Origin: Heterocephalus glaber
Lineage: Eukaryota; Chordata; Mammalia; Rodentia; Bathyergidae
Reading direction: 5' to 3'
NCBI RefSeq assembly: GCF_000247695.1
Contig: NW_004624743.1
Coordinates: 4,888,578-4,952,577, forward strand
DNA length: 64,000 nucleotides
Part shown: piece by piece, positions 12,250-24,176 of the stretch
Numbering within the stretch: the stretch's first letter is position 1
How the letters are laid out: each line of letters opens with the position of its first letter
Position numbers and translations under genes: made by a program
Notes under the pieces: generated by a model
What the model was told of the DNA's origin: nothing
What the model saw: only the letters and a program-made list of their open reading frames with translations
Databases searched by the model: none

Positions 12250-13139
12250 GATTTCTGAGAAGGTATAGGAGAATATAAAGGATAGGCTGAGGGCATTCCA
12301 AGAAGCAGCAGAACTCCACCTTTTGCAGCCTCAAAATTGCAAAAGTGAGACTGCTTTGAGAAGAGAGCCCCAGAGCACCATGTCCCAGAATGGTGGTGGC
12401 CTAGAGAATCTATTTCGGGGAATTGGATTCAGAATGCTTGGTGTTCCAGGCACTTGACCCCTATAGTCAAGAGAGAAGGAAGCCTGGCTACTGCTCCAGC
12501 TGCCAGCAGACCTTGGTATCATCCGCATGGCACTGGTTTTAGGTGCATGCAGAACAGAAGAGTTGTGGTGTCAGGAAGGCTTCCACCTAGATTTCAGGAG
12601 AGAGCCTGAGAGGCCAGGCAGTGTGCCTGAGAGGGCAGTGTATGAAGCTGTGAGTGTGAAGCCGAAGGTGCAGTGGAGACCCCAGAAGTTTGGAGAAGCC
12701 AGGAGCATGGATCCTCTGAGGAAAACTGAAAGTAAGGAGCAGAGGTTGCCAAAGAGAAGCTATGGGAGCTCCAACCAGTGGAAGTGCCACAGGGGCAGGG
12801 CTCCCCAATCCCTTTGGGATTCACACCTTGCCACAGATTGCTGGGGATGCTGGAAGTGGAACTGTGAGATTTAATGTTTGCTCTGCTGGACTTTGGACTT
12901 GTTGAGTCTGTAACCTTTGGAATGGAAATGACTGTCTTGTGGCATTGAATGTCAGGAGTGTTTAACTTTCTTTTCATTTGTACAGGGGCATGCAGCTAAG
13001 AATTTGCCTTAAATCTCAGAGGAGACTTTGGACTTGAACTTTTCAGCAATGCTGAAACTGTTAGGATTTAGAGGACTCTTGGAGATGGACTAAATGTTTT
13101 TTTGCATAAAGGGATATACACAAGTCTTTGGGGAGCATG
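12250..13139 (+). mobile_element. MaLR (THE1/MST-type) internal region, 3' portion
   Basis: The sequence next to the LTR matches the non-coding 3' internal part of MaLR elements: 'gaatttgccttaaatctcagaggagactttggacttg' spans 12998-13036, followed by 'caatgctgaaactgtt' and 'gatggactaaatg'. MaLR internal regions do not code for retroviral proteins near this end. The ORFs here (115 codons plus, 127 and 73 codons minus, 12527-12977) overlap each other on opposite strands, share no domain, and are probably chance. The upstream limit is uncertain, and no 5' LTR was found. Confidence 0.7.
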
Positions 13140-13533
13140 GTGGAATGTTATCGCTTGTGTCCAGATGTCCCCCAAGTCTCATGTAGTCTTTTTCAGAAGT
13201 GGCTGAATCTAGAATGTGTGATGCTGAAGTTAAGGGCATGTGGTTACTAAACCACTAGGTGGGAGTGATTGGTTTGGCACCTCCCTAGTCCTAGTAGCCT
13301 GGATGGGATAAACAGGACAGAAAGCTGCTGGTGAGGTCCCTTGCTGTTTTTGGTATTTTGTGCATGCCACGTTGTTTCTCCTCTGCAATGCCCCTCTGCC
13401 ATGTGCCACCCTGCCTTGGAGCCAGCAGATTAAGGACTGAAACCTCTATGAACTGTAAGCCAAATAAACCCTTCCCCTCTACCTTTTGGCATCAGGTATT
13501 TTGTCTCAGCAATGAGAGAAAAGTAACCAACAT
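13140..13533 (+). mobile_element. MaLR 3' LTR (MST/ORR1/MT-like)
   Basis: It follows directly on the MaLR internal region. It starts near 'tggaatgttatcgcttgtgt', contains 'gatgtcccccaagtctcatgt', and ends with 'gaactgtaagccaaataaaccc' (13451-13472), which includes an AATAAA polyadenylation signal, then 'ttttgtctcagcaatgagag' and a CA-type terminus near 13532. This 3' end is typical of rodent MaLR LTRs. Ancient and immobile. A 133-codon open frame (13331-13732) runs through it and out the other side, which argues against coding. Confidence 0.8.
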
Positions 13534-15897
13534 ACTCTCTCAATGTGCTGTGCCACATGCATTTGTGCAGGGAAACCCTGCAGACATCCCCAGAAGAGCG
13601 CTTACTAATATGTTGGGCATCTCTCAGTCCAGCCCAGTTTGCTATATCACAGTTAGTGCTCACAATCAACCAACCCCTTGTCAACCTGACAAGTGGACAC
13701 ATCTCCTTCAACTTCACTTAATGTCCAAATAAAAATCACAGAAAGGTCATAATCCTGCCACACTTGGCACAACTATCCTCTATTCGACTGGAAACACACC
13801 AATTCCCTCTCCAGAACAGATGGCAAAGTTTTTCTCATGCCTGACATTCCAATCATATAATGTATATTTAACAATATTTAAGTACTGATATCAAGTCAGT
13901 CAATGATTTTTTACATTCTGTAGGAATAAAAAGAAAGAAAAAATATCTGCTTAATTATCTGTACATATGCACAAGTAAATTAGCAAAACAGGAAAAAATA
14001 TTCATACAGTTCCAATCCTCGCTTCTATAACTTGTCCCATGGCTATTGCTGGTATTCATACTACCTTCTGCTGCTACCCTTTCTATATTCTCTTAGACTT
14101 CAGCAACCACTACAGAAGGTCCTGGTTCTTCACTAGCAGGGTAACCCATAGAGTCTTTCCTGAAACTTCTGAGATAACTGCCATCCTTCTTAGATTGGTT
14201 TCTTCCTGCTTCCCTTTAATCTTATAATAAGAAACAAAAACACTAAGAGTTGCCTTAAGGGATCTCCTATACCCCAAACATATTCTTCATTACTACCGCT
14301 GTAGAGTAGCAGTCTCATTTCCTGCTGGATGTCTGAAAGAGTCAGCCCTGCCAGCAATATAACTGTCATATCAAGTCTAACAGACACAGTATATTAATTC
14401 AGCATCTTTCAGCCTATCTGTGACTCAAAAGTAGTTTTTAACTTGAGTGAATTATCTTTCACACTCTTATGAATAAATTAGCATTTTTGTAAACAATTTG
14501 TTTTTAAACTCCCTTGAACCACAATCTGATTATTTATAATGTTAATAGTAATTTAGGTTTTTGTGCTTTTCAGGCTAAACTATTGGAAAATGAAAAAAAA
14601 AATACAGTTTTCACCAAAATATATTTTTCATTTTTTAAATGCTAGTGGATTGGTGGAGAATAAGGCAAAATTCATATACTTTATTTTGCATTTTAATTAT
14701 ATAGAGACTATCTCCAAATTATATCATATACAGATTAGAAGAAACAGAAAATATTGAATTATCTTGTAACTTTGCTGCTCGTGACTTACTTGTTCTGTTT
14801 CCTATGGATAGGTAAAGTGCAAAATAAGAGACAGATGACAGAAAAGGGAGGTAGGCAGGCAGGGGCAGGGAAGGGAGGGGAAGTAAGAATGAAGACGCGT
14901 CACCACTGGCGCCAGCGCTCCACAATGAATATCATCATGATGTACTGCAAACATGGGCCAATAACAATAAAATATAAAAAGTCACAGTGGAGAAGGATAA
15001 TTCACCTAGAAAACTTTAGTCTCAGTATATAAAATGACGATAATCACACTCCAATCATCCCTTATTACCTATTCTGAGATGTAGCTAGAACAACAACTGG
15101 GATTACCTGGAAAGACTAGCTGTATTTAATTATTCACACTGGTGGACTCACATTTCTGCCCTGAAGGTTGTAATGTGAGAATTCCAACAGAAACTATACT
15201 TCAATGAAATGTTCGGTCCTGCAATTTTACTCCAGTTAAAGCACAAATGGATATTTTCACCATAATGACACAGATGAACTACTTTGTTCTCCCTAGTGAT
15301 TTGAAATTATAGTGACCATTAAATTCCTTTTTCTTAACTGATTTATTTGGCTGTGCTATATGGAAAACCTAAAGCCTAATACAAACTAGTCACTAATAGA
15401 AAGCATATAATATGAATAGAAGATAATTCACAGAGTGCATATTCCAAAATATGATGCTAATTATTATTTCGGTTTCTGTTAACTATCAATGGTTGTGTGA
15501 AACAGGGATGGATATAGAAACAAGCATATTTAAGAGGTTAAGTGAAAAAATTTGTATTAAATATAGATATACAAACTTTTCATGCTTGTCACAGATTTCA
15601 TCAAAACAAAGTTATGCAGTGTTCTTCAAAGGCATTAAAGTATGCCTGAAACATAGAAAGGAATGGAGAAAAAAGGAATTGTAAGTACGTCCACATATCT
15701 AAACAAACATTAACTGAAAAATGAAACAATGCTATGTGGGGTTAAAAATAATATGAAGACCTACTAGTGTTAATATATTCCAGGCAGAGTTGTGGTCAGA
15801 TTTAAAATGTAGTGAGTTTTGTTTATGGGGATACAAGGAATAAAATATATGTCATTTTCGATTTTACACATTTTGAATTTCTCATACTAATCACTAA
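13534..15897. other. Unassigned intergenic sequence
   Basis: No gene recognised. 13560-13870 is somewhat more GC-rich and could be another decayed LTR-element piece. A G-rich purine run lies at about 14845-14885, followed by a small CpG-containing patch (14894-14922). The 92- and 77-codon ORFs (14754-15032, 15451-15684) have no domain. Confidence 0.45.
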
Positions 15898-16386
15898 ATG
15901 AATAGAGAATATTACTCCCAATCTGAGGAAAATTTTAGAATGTTAAAAATTTCATCAAATGGAAATGGAAGAAAAATAGAAAAAAATAGGTGCATAGAAA
16001 GACACAGCAAATTGAAAGTACAAAAATGTGATCATAAAAGAGAATCTGAGTACAGCAAAAATGAAAATGCAACTACAGAAAAATGTTCAAAAATAAATCA
16101 GAAAAGGCCATCTATGAGCTGGTTACCAAGAGCTCTACTAAAACGCTTAAAACAAAGATTTCAGATCAAAAATGAAAGAAAAGTCAGAGAAAATGTCATG
16201 TCAAGCAAAACCTTACCAAAAGAAAACTTTGACGCTCAGATAAAAGTTCTTTGCCACTTTTTCCAGAAATATGGAAGTCTCAAAGTGCTTAAATGCAGCC
16301 TCTTTGCAGATCTCACCTCCCTGCCCAGCCCTTCCATGGCTCCTGGCACTCACAGAAGGCATTGCTTTGTTTCTGCGGGATGCTGA
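15898..16386 (+). other. Unrecognised 162-codon ORF, lysine-rich
   Basis: An ATG-to-stop frame of 162 codons, one of the longest in the window outside L1-linked low-complexity frames. The first about 105 residues are strongly basic and polar (many K, N, E, S, R) with a short hydrophobic-basic patch (SWLPRALLKRLKQRF, about residues 74-88). The last 40 residues enter more GC-rich DNA and become proline/serine rich. No signal peptide, transmembrane helix, zinc finger or known family was recognised. A lysine- and asparagine-rich composition is what AT-rich noncoding DNA gives by chance, so coding status is doubtful. It could be a decayed retrogene. Confidence 0.2.
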
Positions 16387-16516
16387 GTTTGTGCTCCAAG
16401 AGCAAGCTGCAGAAAAGAGCAAACAGGGTGCCTCCTCACACCCGGGTTCCAGTCTCAGGCTAGGATGTCTCTTGCTTTGCTCTTGTTGGTTTGATATTCT
16501 GAGTCTATTCTGGTAA

Positions 16517-16680
16517 ATGCAAGCACCTTGAGATCATAATATTAAGTGAAATAAATCAGACATACAAGCTTCAATATCTCATGGTTTCTCTTACAGAAGA
16601 AACCCAAAGTATAAATACATGAAAGAGCAAAATAAAATAATCAAAAACAGAGAGAGTAAAAAATAAAGGAAAAAGATGTA
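16517..16680 (+). mobile_element. Short L1 3' end fragment
   Basis: 'gagatcataatattaagtgaaataaatcaga' spans 16531-16561 and 'ctcatggtttctcttacagaag' follows; this is the extreme 3' end of L1 ORF2 and the start of the 3' UTR, ending in an A-rich stretch near 16660-16680. It belongs to the lineage without the polypurine 3' UTR, like the copy at 2812-3764. Severe 5' truncation. No clear TSD was found. Confidence 0.65.
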
Positions 16681-16689
16681 ATTCCTTCC

Positions 16690-16880
16690 TGTCCAAATCA
16701 TAAGCACCACTGTTGTGTCCTCTGCCCTGAGCTGATGCAGTTAAGGGGATTTTGAGGAGCTGGCATTAAGGCTTCCTGTGGTTTCAGTTTCTAAACCCAT
16801 GAGGTAAACAAGCCTCTTTTTCTCATAAATTCCAAGCCTCCGATTTTTCACTGTAGCTCATTCATGAAAGTGGACTTCTT
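16690..16880 (+). mobile_element. Probable THE1/MST-like LTR fragment
   Basis: 'taaacaagcctctttttctcataaattcc' spans 16804-16832 and corresponds to the 3' end of THE1/MST LTRs. It is followed by 'tagctcattcatgaaagtgga', resembling the LTR terminus. Upstream homology is weak. Same orientation as the LTR at 17030. Confidence 0.45.
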
Positions 16881-17029
16881 CAGTATTCACATAAGGATTA
16901 TTTTCTTCTGCTGGTGATTCCACAGTTGCTGCAACATTCCCTGTTGAATTTCTAATGTTCCCTTCATGTTTGCAAACAATTATTGGGTCTCAATCACTTT
17001 GGGAGGTTTTGTACTGGACCGGAGTCAGC

Positions 17030-17385
17030 GTGGATCACCGTAGGCTGTGATCTTTCAAAGGTCTCTTGTTAGAATCCCCTCTCCCAGGGCCAAAGTGTCT
17101 GGAGTTGTGGCCTTGGAGGGTGTGTGTGATTAAGTCATGAGCAGGGCTCCCTCCTGAGTGAGAAGAATGGTTTTATAAAAGAAACAGGAGGGAGCTTGTT
17201 TGTCCATCTGCCACACCAACACAGCAAAAAGTCAGAGGTTCCTGAATCAGTCGGTGGCTCCTCACCAGACTCTGAATCTTCCTCAACCTCAGATTTAGAT
17301 CCAGGTCTATGAAAAGTAAATTTCTGTTGGCTCTAACTTGCCAGTTTATGGTGTCTTGATAGATAAGTTGGAAGGGTCTAAGAAA
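17030..17385 (+). mobile_element. MaLR (MST-type) solo LTR
   Basis: The order matches MST LTRs: 'tgtgattaagtcatgagcagggctccctcc' region (17127-17156), 'ggttttataaaag' (17169-17181; promoter-like TATAAAA), 'ccatctgcca..aacacagcaaaaagtcag' (17203-17234), 'ctcctcaccagactctgaatc' (17258-17278), 'tatgaaaagtaaatttctgttg' (17308-17329) and 'ccagtttatggtgtcttgat' (17341-17360). No internal region is attached. Whether it pairs with the LTR piece at 16690-16880 is unclear. Confidence 0.75.
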
Positions 17386-17389
17386 TCAT

Positions 17390-20300
17390 AGGATGATGAA
17401 TTTTTTTCACCAGAAATGTAAAATGATTCTAATTTGGCATATACTTAGCAACATCGAAAGTCAGAAAACATAAAAGGTGGCAGAATTTCAAATAGAAGTA
17501 GATAACATCACTCATCGCAGGAAATTTTAGCACACACTGAGCAAAGTTTCTCCTGAAATATACATTTTTCTGTGTGTATTTGCTGTGAATTCCTATTTCT
17601 GGTATATATATTTATATCACCAGTCACATCATCAGGAAAATACTTTCATTTAAGGCACATTTTTAGTCTGTGCTAACTCTTCTCACTCTTTTTTAAGCGA
17701 TCCAGAATGCTTAATACATATTATTATCCATCAACTTCAGGGAAAAAAATTCTAAAATCTCATTGACATATTTGATTCAGGAGGGGTAAAATCAATTTAT
17801 ATTGTCCTAAATCTGATCCCGACTAATGCACATTTATGCATTAAATGTCACAGAAGGGCAACGGCCTGTTGAAAAGTGAGAGGTTTTTGTGAGGGTTGGA
17901 AGCCACAATCATGCGCTTTATATTTTCTATCTCTAAACCAACAGAGAGCACACTGATGCCACAAGCATCCCAGTTCCTGGACTAAGCATATCTAATTTAA
18001 AAATGCAGTGGTTGCCTTTATTGAGCTCATAGTCCTTTAGATACTGCTAAGGTTCAAAAAGGACCTGTTATCCAAGACGGAAAAGGGGAATCTCAAGAAA
18101 GCTTCTAAAACAGGTGGTGGGGCTGATGTTGATCTTACAAAATTGAGTATTTACCAGAAGAATGGGGTGGGGACTACGTGTTCAGATTTTGCAGTGCTCC
18201 ACAAGGGAATCCCATCCTTCCCTCCTTCCTTCCCTCTTTCCCTCTCTCTTTCTTTGCAATAACTAGTACATCCCATCACTCCTACAGAATGAACTCATGT
18301 TGCAAAACAAAATTCTCCTGCTGTGTCACTTTAGTGGCTGCACATCCAGCCAAATATCATTTTGAACATGATGACATTTTGACAAAAGGGCAACTAAGAT
18401 TATACTTCATTCCTAACTCCATATGCAGTGTTACCAATCAGGAACACATTCTTCCAGCTTAACAAACACTATTCAATTACTATTTGACTCTTGAAAGTGA
18501 AAGGAGAAGAGCTAAAATAAACATTAAAGAAGTCCAGAAAAATCAGTTCTGAGTCAACTTCACTTAGCGCCAGCTCTAGGAGAAACTGTGAAGAGCAAAG
18601 AATTTCACTTCCTTTAGGGAAGTATGTTTCTCTCCTTAATTTTCTCTCATCCCCATTTGAAGTTTATCCTTTTTAAAGTTTAAAGTTCATAGTGTCTGAG
18701 GTTCTGAAATATTGTAGACTATGTAGTAAACCTGAGATAGCAAACAATGAGTGTATTGCATGGTTAAGCCTTTGTTTGTATAAACATAAGGAAAGAAAAA
18801 TTGGCAAAAGTCAGGTAGTGTTTTTGCTTGATTGTTTTTTATTATAAACCATACCACAAAGTAGGTATGGACAATATCATCTGAGAAGCAAATTAGATTC
18901 TTTTCTCCCCAAATAATTTTACTTACTACCTGAAATTTTAGGAGAATAAAAGACCCTCTTTCATTCATAGACCCAGCATGATAATTTCACAGTTTTGCTT
19001 CCATGTACTTTTTCCTTTTTCATTGAACTTTGATCGCATGCAGAAGCCTGGAATACTCTTAAGTGTAACTACTGAATTTTGACTGCCATATGACCCATGT
19101 AGAAGTAGATTACAAACACCAGAAGAGTCAGAGGACACCATTACCACATGGAATCAAGGACTTTGTAACTTTTGAAAAATATAGAGCTTTAGAAATCAAG
19201 ACTATTCAGGTTACAGCTGGCAATCAGTGGCTTAAGTTGCTAAAAAAAAAGTGTCGAAAAATCTACATGAATATCTGACTTTGTAAAGCTTGTTTTGGAT
19301 TTTCAAAGTTTCTATGCAGTTTAACCTCAATACACATGCTTTTGCAGCTGGCCCAGTCTTTTTCATTGCAATTCAATTGCCAGTTGAAAGAAAGATACTC
19401 AGCCGTTGTAGATGTATTTCATGGTTTTCCATAGGATTATCTTGGTGGTAAAAATTCCAGAGGTGCCAGATACCTCCAAGATAAAAACCCACAAGACTAC
19501 CATTGCGTGATAGCATTTGGTATCTAAATTCATATCTTGAAAATCACTCTCCAAATCATGGCCCCACAGATATTACTACCTAAAATGGATGGTCAGTCAC
19601 GACTTTCACAGAGCCATTTCAAGGTGTGTTACAGTGTATTTCCCTGACAGTTCATAAGAAGTAGTTTCAATCAATCAAATAGGAATCTTGAAAAATAATT
19701 TCATAGTTTTCTCTAGAACCTTGACATTTCAAGTGTTTAAGACTCCTGCTTTTTAAAAGAAATCTGACCTTTTCTACCTAAATATCATGTTTTTGCATTG
19801 CATTTTGATAGCTCAATCACATTTTTTAAATGAATATTTTGTGCTTTCCACTTGAAAGTACACAGAGCAACATGGCAAGAGAAGGTTCATTTTTTAATTT
19901 AAATTATTTTCATGGCTTTAAGCTTACTTTAACCTTTACAACAGACTGGATATAATTCTGATTAATACCTCCACTACTCAGTGTGGTGGTTCGGCAGTGA
20001 GGAACACTCCTTCAGAACAGTAGTAGGCAAACTTTCTCCTTTCTGAGTTAATTGAAGGAAAAAAAAAAGTATTTTAGGTCATATTTTTTCATTTAATATG
20101 AAAATGTTTTCATTAATATGTATAAGGCAGAATTTGAGAAACTAACAAAATGCACAGCATTTCAAAAAGAAAACGAAATTTTATTAGGCAATAAAATGTT
20201 AAGAGAGAAATATTTGTGATTTTCAGCATGAAGACTTATGCCTTTTACTTGCATAATGCTCCAACTATCCCGAAGAAGATTCATGTACCCTCTTGTACTG

Positions 20301-21489
20301 GAAAACTAAACACAAATTAGGGATTAGATCATTATTTTGGGTAAATAGAGTTAGAACCCTGAAGTGCTTTGCTAGGAAAAAGCAATGCCAATTATAGAGC
20401 TAATATAATTTTCTTATATTTCGTGAAGTAACTCTGATGTTTCCTAGATATTCTACCAGCCCAGTGAGCTCATTTTCATACACATAGATTTTTTTAAAGA
20501 ATGTCCAGGCCGTGTGGCCACAGGAACTTAGGGATCCTGATGGGTCCCCTCACTTGAGTATCTCTCCACTGTCATCTTCTTACATCACCACTGAGGGGGC
20601 CCTGGTTTGTGCTCCTGGCTCTGGGGATGGCTGAGTTACTTTCTTTGTCAGCCTGCCACCAGTCTACCTGTAATTCTTCACCCTAAACCGGGCAACAGGT
20701 TTTCAACTTAATTCTAAAAACCTCTGTTTAGTCCCAGCTGTAACTCTAAAGCAAACTTCAGTGAAAGCTTGGAGATAGCAGAAAGAAATTACAACTCAGA
20801 AAAGAAAATGTTAGGAGCAGACAAGGGCCATAAATTCCCTGGCAACCCACGAATGATGACTCTGTCCAAGGTGCATCTTTCTGGCTCTCTCGCCTTATTG
20901 TCCATTCTCCTGCTGTCAGCTGTCAAAAGCTAGTTTATTTCCCTCTGTGGTGATATTTTGAAACTGGTACCTTCATCTTCCCCAGATTAGGGCAGTGAAG
21001 GGGATAAATGTTATTTTCTCTTCCCAGGCTCTTGAACCCCTCCAAACTAAATCTTTATAAACTTAGGAAATGCAAGTAATCCTTAATCAAGACAACATTT
21101 TAAGATTGTACAGGGTAGGTTAGCTTGAATTTCTCCTTACCAGCTTGTGATTTGGCTTTCCTTTCACAAAAGTAAAATAGATATCAGTGTTTTCTGTTAA
21201 TTCTATGAAACAATATTTGCCTGAAAAACAATTAAAAAGTACTGCTGAGAGCTTTAAAATATTGTACTTCTCTCTTCGTGGGAGAGCTGGCAATTGATAA
21301 CTAAATTGATTCCCTTTGTTCTGGCAAAGTTTTACCAGCTTCCTTGGTACTGAAGAGCAGCTGCGGTAGCCAATGGAATGCGAAGAACAGCAACAGGCAC
21401 CACTTTTGTATCACATGCATAAAGATCTTTCATGATGATCCATGCTTTTTTCCTGTTGGAGCTAAAAATGATACTTAGCTTATCTAAGC
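17390..21489. other. Unassigned intergenic sequence, 4.1 kb
   Basis: No gene, RNA or confident repeat. A short hAT-like resemblance near 20018-20080 was judged too weak. 20500-20960 is less AT-rich than its surroundings but has no open frame. Small ORFs at 18178-18462, 18687-18968 and 19090-19278 look random. Confidence 0.45.
18214..18257. repeat. Polypyrimidine (CCTT-rich) tract
   Basis: About 44 bases of nearly pure C/T with CCTTCCTT units. Low-complexity sequence, potentially able to form non-B (triplex) DNA. Confidence 0.8.
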
Positions 21490-21842
21490 CATCTGTATTA
21501 GTCCCTTTCCTTTAGCTGTGATGACATACAACTGCAGCTGAAAAGAGAGATTTATTTTGGCTCACAGTTTTAGACATTTCAGTTCATAGTTGGTTGGCTC
21601 CAAGGCAAAAAGAGCATGGCAAAACCTCCCATGGCTACCAGGAAGCAGTGAAAGAACACACATGTCTAAGCCACACCCCCACTGATGCACTTCCTCTCAG
21701 GCCTTGCCTCATGCGTATGGTCAGCTATGAACTCATCAATGGCTTAATCTATTGATGAGTATAGCACTCCCAATACCCAATCACCTTCCAAAAGTGCCAC
21801 TTCTAAATACGTGAGACTTTTAGACCTAAACCATACCACCAA
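21490..21842 (-). mobile_element. MaLR LTR, antisense
   Basis: On the plus strand it begins 'gtattagtccctttcctttagctgtgatga' (21496-21525) and continues 'gagagatttattttggctcacagtt' (21545-21569); these are the reverse complement of the 3' end of a MaLR LTR (polyadenylation region, here AATAAA becomes TTTATT). It ends near 'gacctaaaccatacca', the LTR start in reverse. No internal region. Same family group as the antisense LTR at 47110. Confidence 0.7.
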
Positions 21843-22109
21843 TTCTCATCAGCCCAAATGATACGATTATATGATTATACTCAACTCTGACAAATGCTGG
21901 GATAATTAAATGCGATGAATAAAAGAAAACCACTTATCAGAAGTAATGATGCAGGACAATGCTAGTGCTATGATTGCTGGAACCTAATCGCTTTCCTTAG
22001 TTTCTTCCTCCTGACCTCTCAGAAACGTTCTACAATAGTGAATGCCTTGCTATTGTCCACTTTTTCAGTTTCCTGGAAAAGTCTAGTTTATTTCTTTCTG
22101 CCTTCTTAA
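21843..22109. other. Unassigned spacer
   Basis: No recognisable feature between the antisense LTR and the 5'-inverted L1. Confidence 0.5.
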
Positions 22110-23119
22110 CCAATATTTCTTTTTTCTTGTTTTTAAGTGGCATATCATATATCTACATATTTATGAAGTACTTATAGGTATGAGCTATTTATAATGCTTT
22201 GATACATGTATAACATGCGTAATTAAACCAAGGTAAATCCTATTTCTATCTCCTCAAATAGTTTTCATTTCTAGGTGTTAGGAATCTTCAGTCTCTTTTT
22301 GTTATTTGGAGATAGATTACAATGTGTTGTAGATGATAGTTATGCTGTGGAGCACTAGGGCTAATTCCTTTTGTCCACCTCCATATCGGCATTTGTTATC
22401 TAAAGCTCTCTCTGTGTCACCTCCTCACTGTCTTGCTAACTTCTTTCTAATGACCTTGACTCTACTCTTCTCTGTATACATAAATCTTTAGCTCCCATGA
22501 ATGAGTTAGAATGTGTGGTATTTGTCTATGTCTGGTTTACTTTACTTGACATCATGTCCTCTAGGTCCATCCATGTTTTTATGACTAGTTAATGTTCCAA
22601 TTTAATAAAAACTAAACAAAAAAAATCTCTTTTTTAAAAATGGTAAATGATCTAAACAGAAGCCACCCAAATGGGTCACAGATGCATAAAAAATGCTCAA
22701 TATTATTAATGGTAAAGAAAAAGCAAGTCAAAACCGCACTGAGATGTTATCTTACCCCAGCTGGAATGGTTATAATCAAAGAGAAAAAAAGTAGAAGTGA
22801 GATTGTGGAGAAGGGGAACTCTTGCATACTTTTGGTGAGAATGTAAATTAGCACAACCACTGGCCACTGGAAAAATGTATGGAGAATGCTCAAAAAGCTA
22901 CCAACAGAACTAGCTCATGATCTAGCCATATTTGGTATATATAGTTAAAGAAAATCCAATCATGATATCAGAGAAATACCTCCACTTACATTACCGCAGC
23001 ACTATCTGTGATGTGGAAGCTACAGCGGTGCACATCCAGGAATTAAAAGATTTTAAATAATACTATACTTGCACAGCAGAATTTTATTCGGCCATAAAAA
23101 AGAATGAAATCCTGACCAT
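22110..23119 (-). mobile_element. 5'-inverted L1 (twin-priming product)
   Basis: 22110-22590 is antisense L1 3' sequence: a T-rich start, then 'agctcccatgaatgagttagaatgtgtggtattt' (22491-22524) and 'aggtccatccatgtttttatga' (22563-22584). At about 22590-22600 the orientation flips: 22600-23119 is sense L1 just upstream in ORF2 ('ctgagatgttatcttaccccagctggaatgg' at 22739-22769, 'cggccataaaaaagaatgaaatcctg' at 23090-23115). The sense part ends where the antisense part begins in L1 coordinates, which is the expected geometry of twin priming. The strand given is that of the 3' end. No clear TSD was found, and it is old. Confidence 0.8.
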
Positions 23120-24105
23120 GTTTTCTTTCATCTTTCTCTCATCCCCCTTCAGATAAGAGTCTTCTAAAGATACACTCTTGAGTTACAATCTTAATTATTC
23201 ACTTACTTACAAATATAATCTGTTCTAATACCCTAACCCTTTGGCTCCATTTAAATGATTTTTAACTCTTTTTTATTTCTGACTTCATTCTTGACCTGCC
23301 ATCCTGCATTTTAATAAATATCCAAATTTAGAAGAAGCCTATTAGTATCACCACTTTGCATCAGTTTGACATTTCCACTTTTTACATTCAAGCATATAGA
23401 TATTATATACATATAATTTCACAATTTGGCTTTCAAAATGGAATCTGCTTGCTACTTGAATCTTTCTAGTTCAGGTCCTCCTTGCTTTCAGCACAAAATG
23501 GTTTCATTTCCTACAACCTCATTTCAGCTTAGATCAGTGTATCTAAAGGTCACGTATTTTGGAACATAAGTGAATCTTCTTTGGTGTAGGAGGCTTTAAT
23601 GCCTATAGGGCTAGGTGCATAAAATACACTGCCAGAGCGGAAATGTGGAACCTGGCAAACCCTAGAACAGGGAACATCTTTTCAATGGGACAGCCCGGTC
23701 AGCTGCACTTGGTGTTGCCATTCAGGAATGCTGAGCTAGTGCTAAAATACCTCCTAATTATCTATTACTTGAAGAGAGACAGACAATTTTTAATATGTGA
23801 ATATCCAAATTAAAAATATTATCAACTTCTTGAAATATTTTTAAAGGGTACTTTTGAACAATCAAAATTTTGTTTTAGGATTAAATAGAGGGCAGTGCCT
23901 GCCAGTTAGAGGCCTAATCCCATCGCTTAACAAGCCTTCCACTCTCTGAAACTTCTCATGAGCCTACCAAGCTCTGAAACCTGCTGTCCATGTTCAGTTC
24001 CCTGTATCCCCAGCTGTAGAAAGATCACTTGGTTTATTCAGGTCTGGTACACACCTCATGCTGATGGAGCAACATTATTTTAAACAATGAGAAACGTGCT
24101 GTCTG
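23120..24105. other. Unassigned intergenic sequence
   Basis: No gene or repeat recognised. Confidence 0.5.
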
Positions 24106-24176
24106 TACTTGGGATGTAGCTCAGTGGTAGAATACTTGCCTAGGTTGCACACGCTCAGGGTGCAATCCATACTTCA
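24106..24176 (+). mobile_element. Old ID-type SINE
   Basis: A box tgtagctcagtggt at 24115-24128 and a B-box-like stretch gggtgcaatcc at 24158-24168, with the usual ID spacing. It is diverged, lacks a clear A-tail, and has no TSD, so it is older than the copies at 45-51 kb. Confidence 0.75.

Noticed and set aside
12527..12977. ORFs of 115, 127 and 73 codons as genes
   Set aside because: Mutually overlapping on both strands inside a MaLR internal region that is normally non-coding; composition effects explain them.
14845..14922. CpG island or promoter
   Set aside because: A short purine run and a few CpGs over less than 80 bases; no sustained GC rise or open frame nearby.
20018..20080. hAT-type DNA transposon end ('gtaggcaaactttctc..tattttagg')
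   Set aside because: Only a few short words match; there is no terminal repeat or 8-bp duplication.
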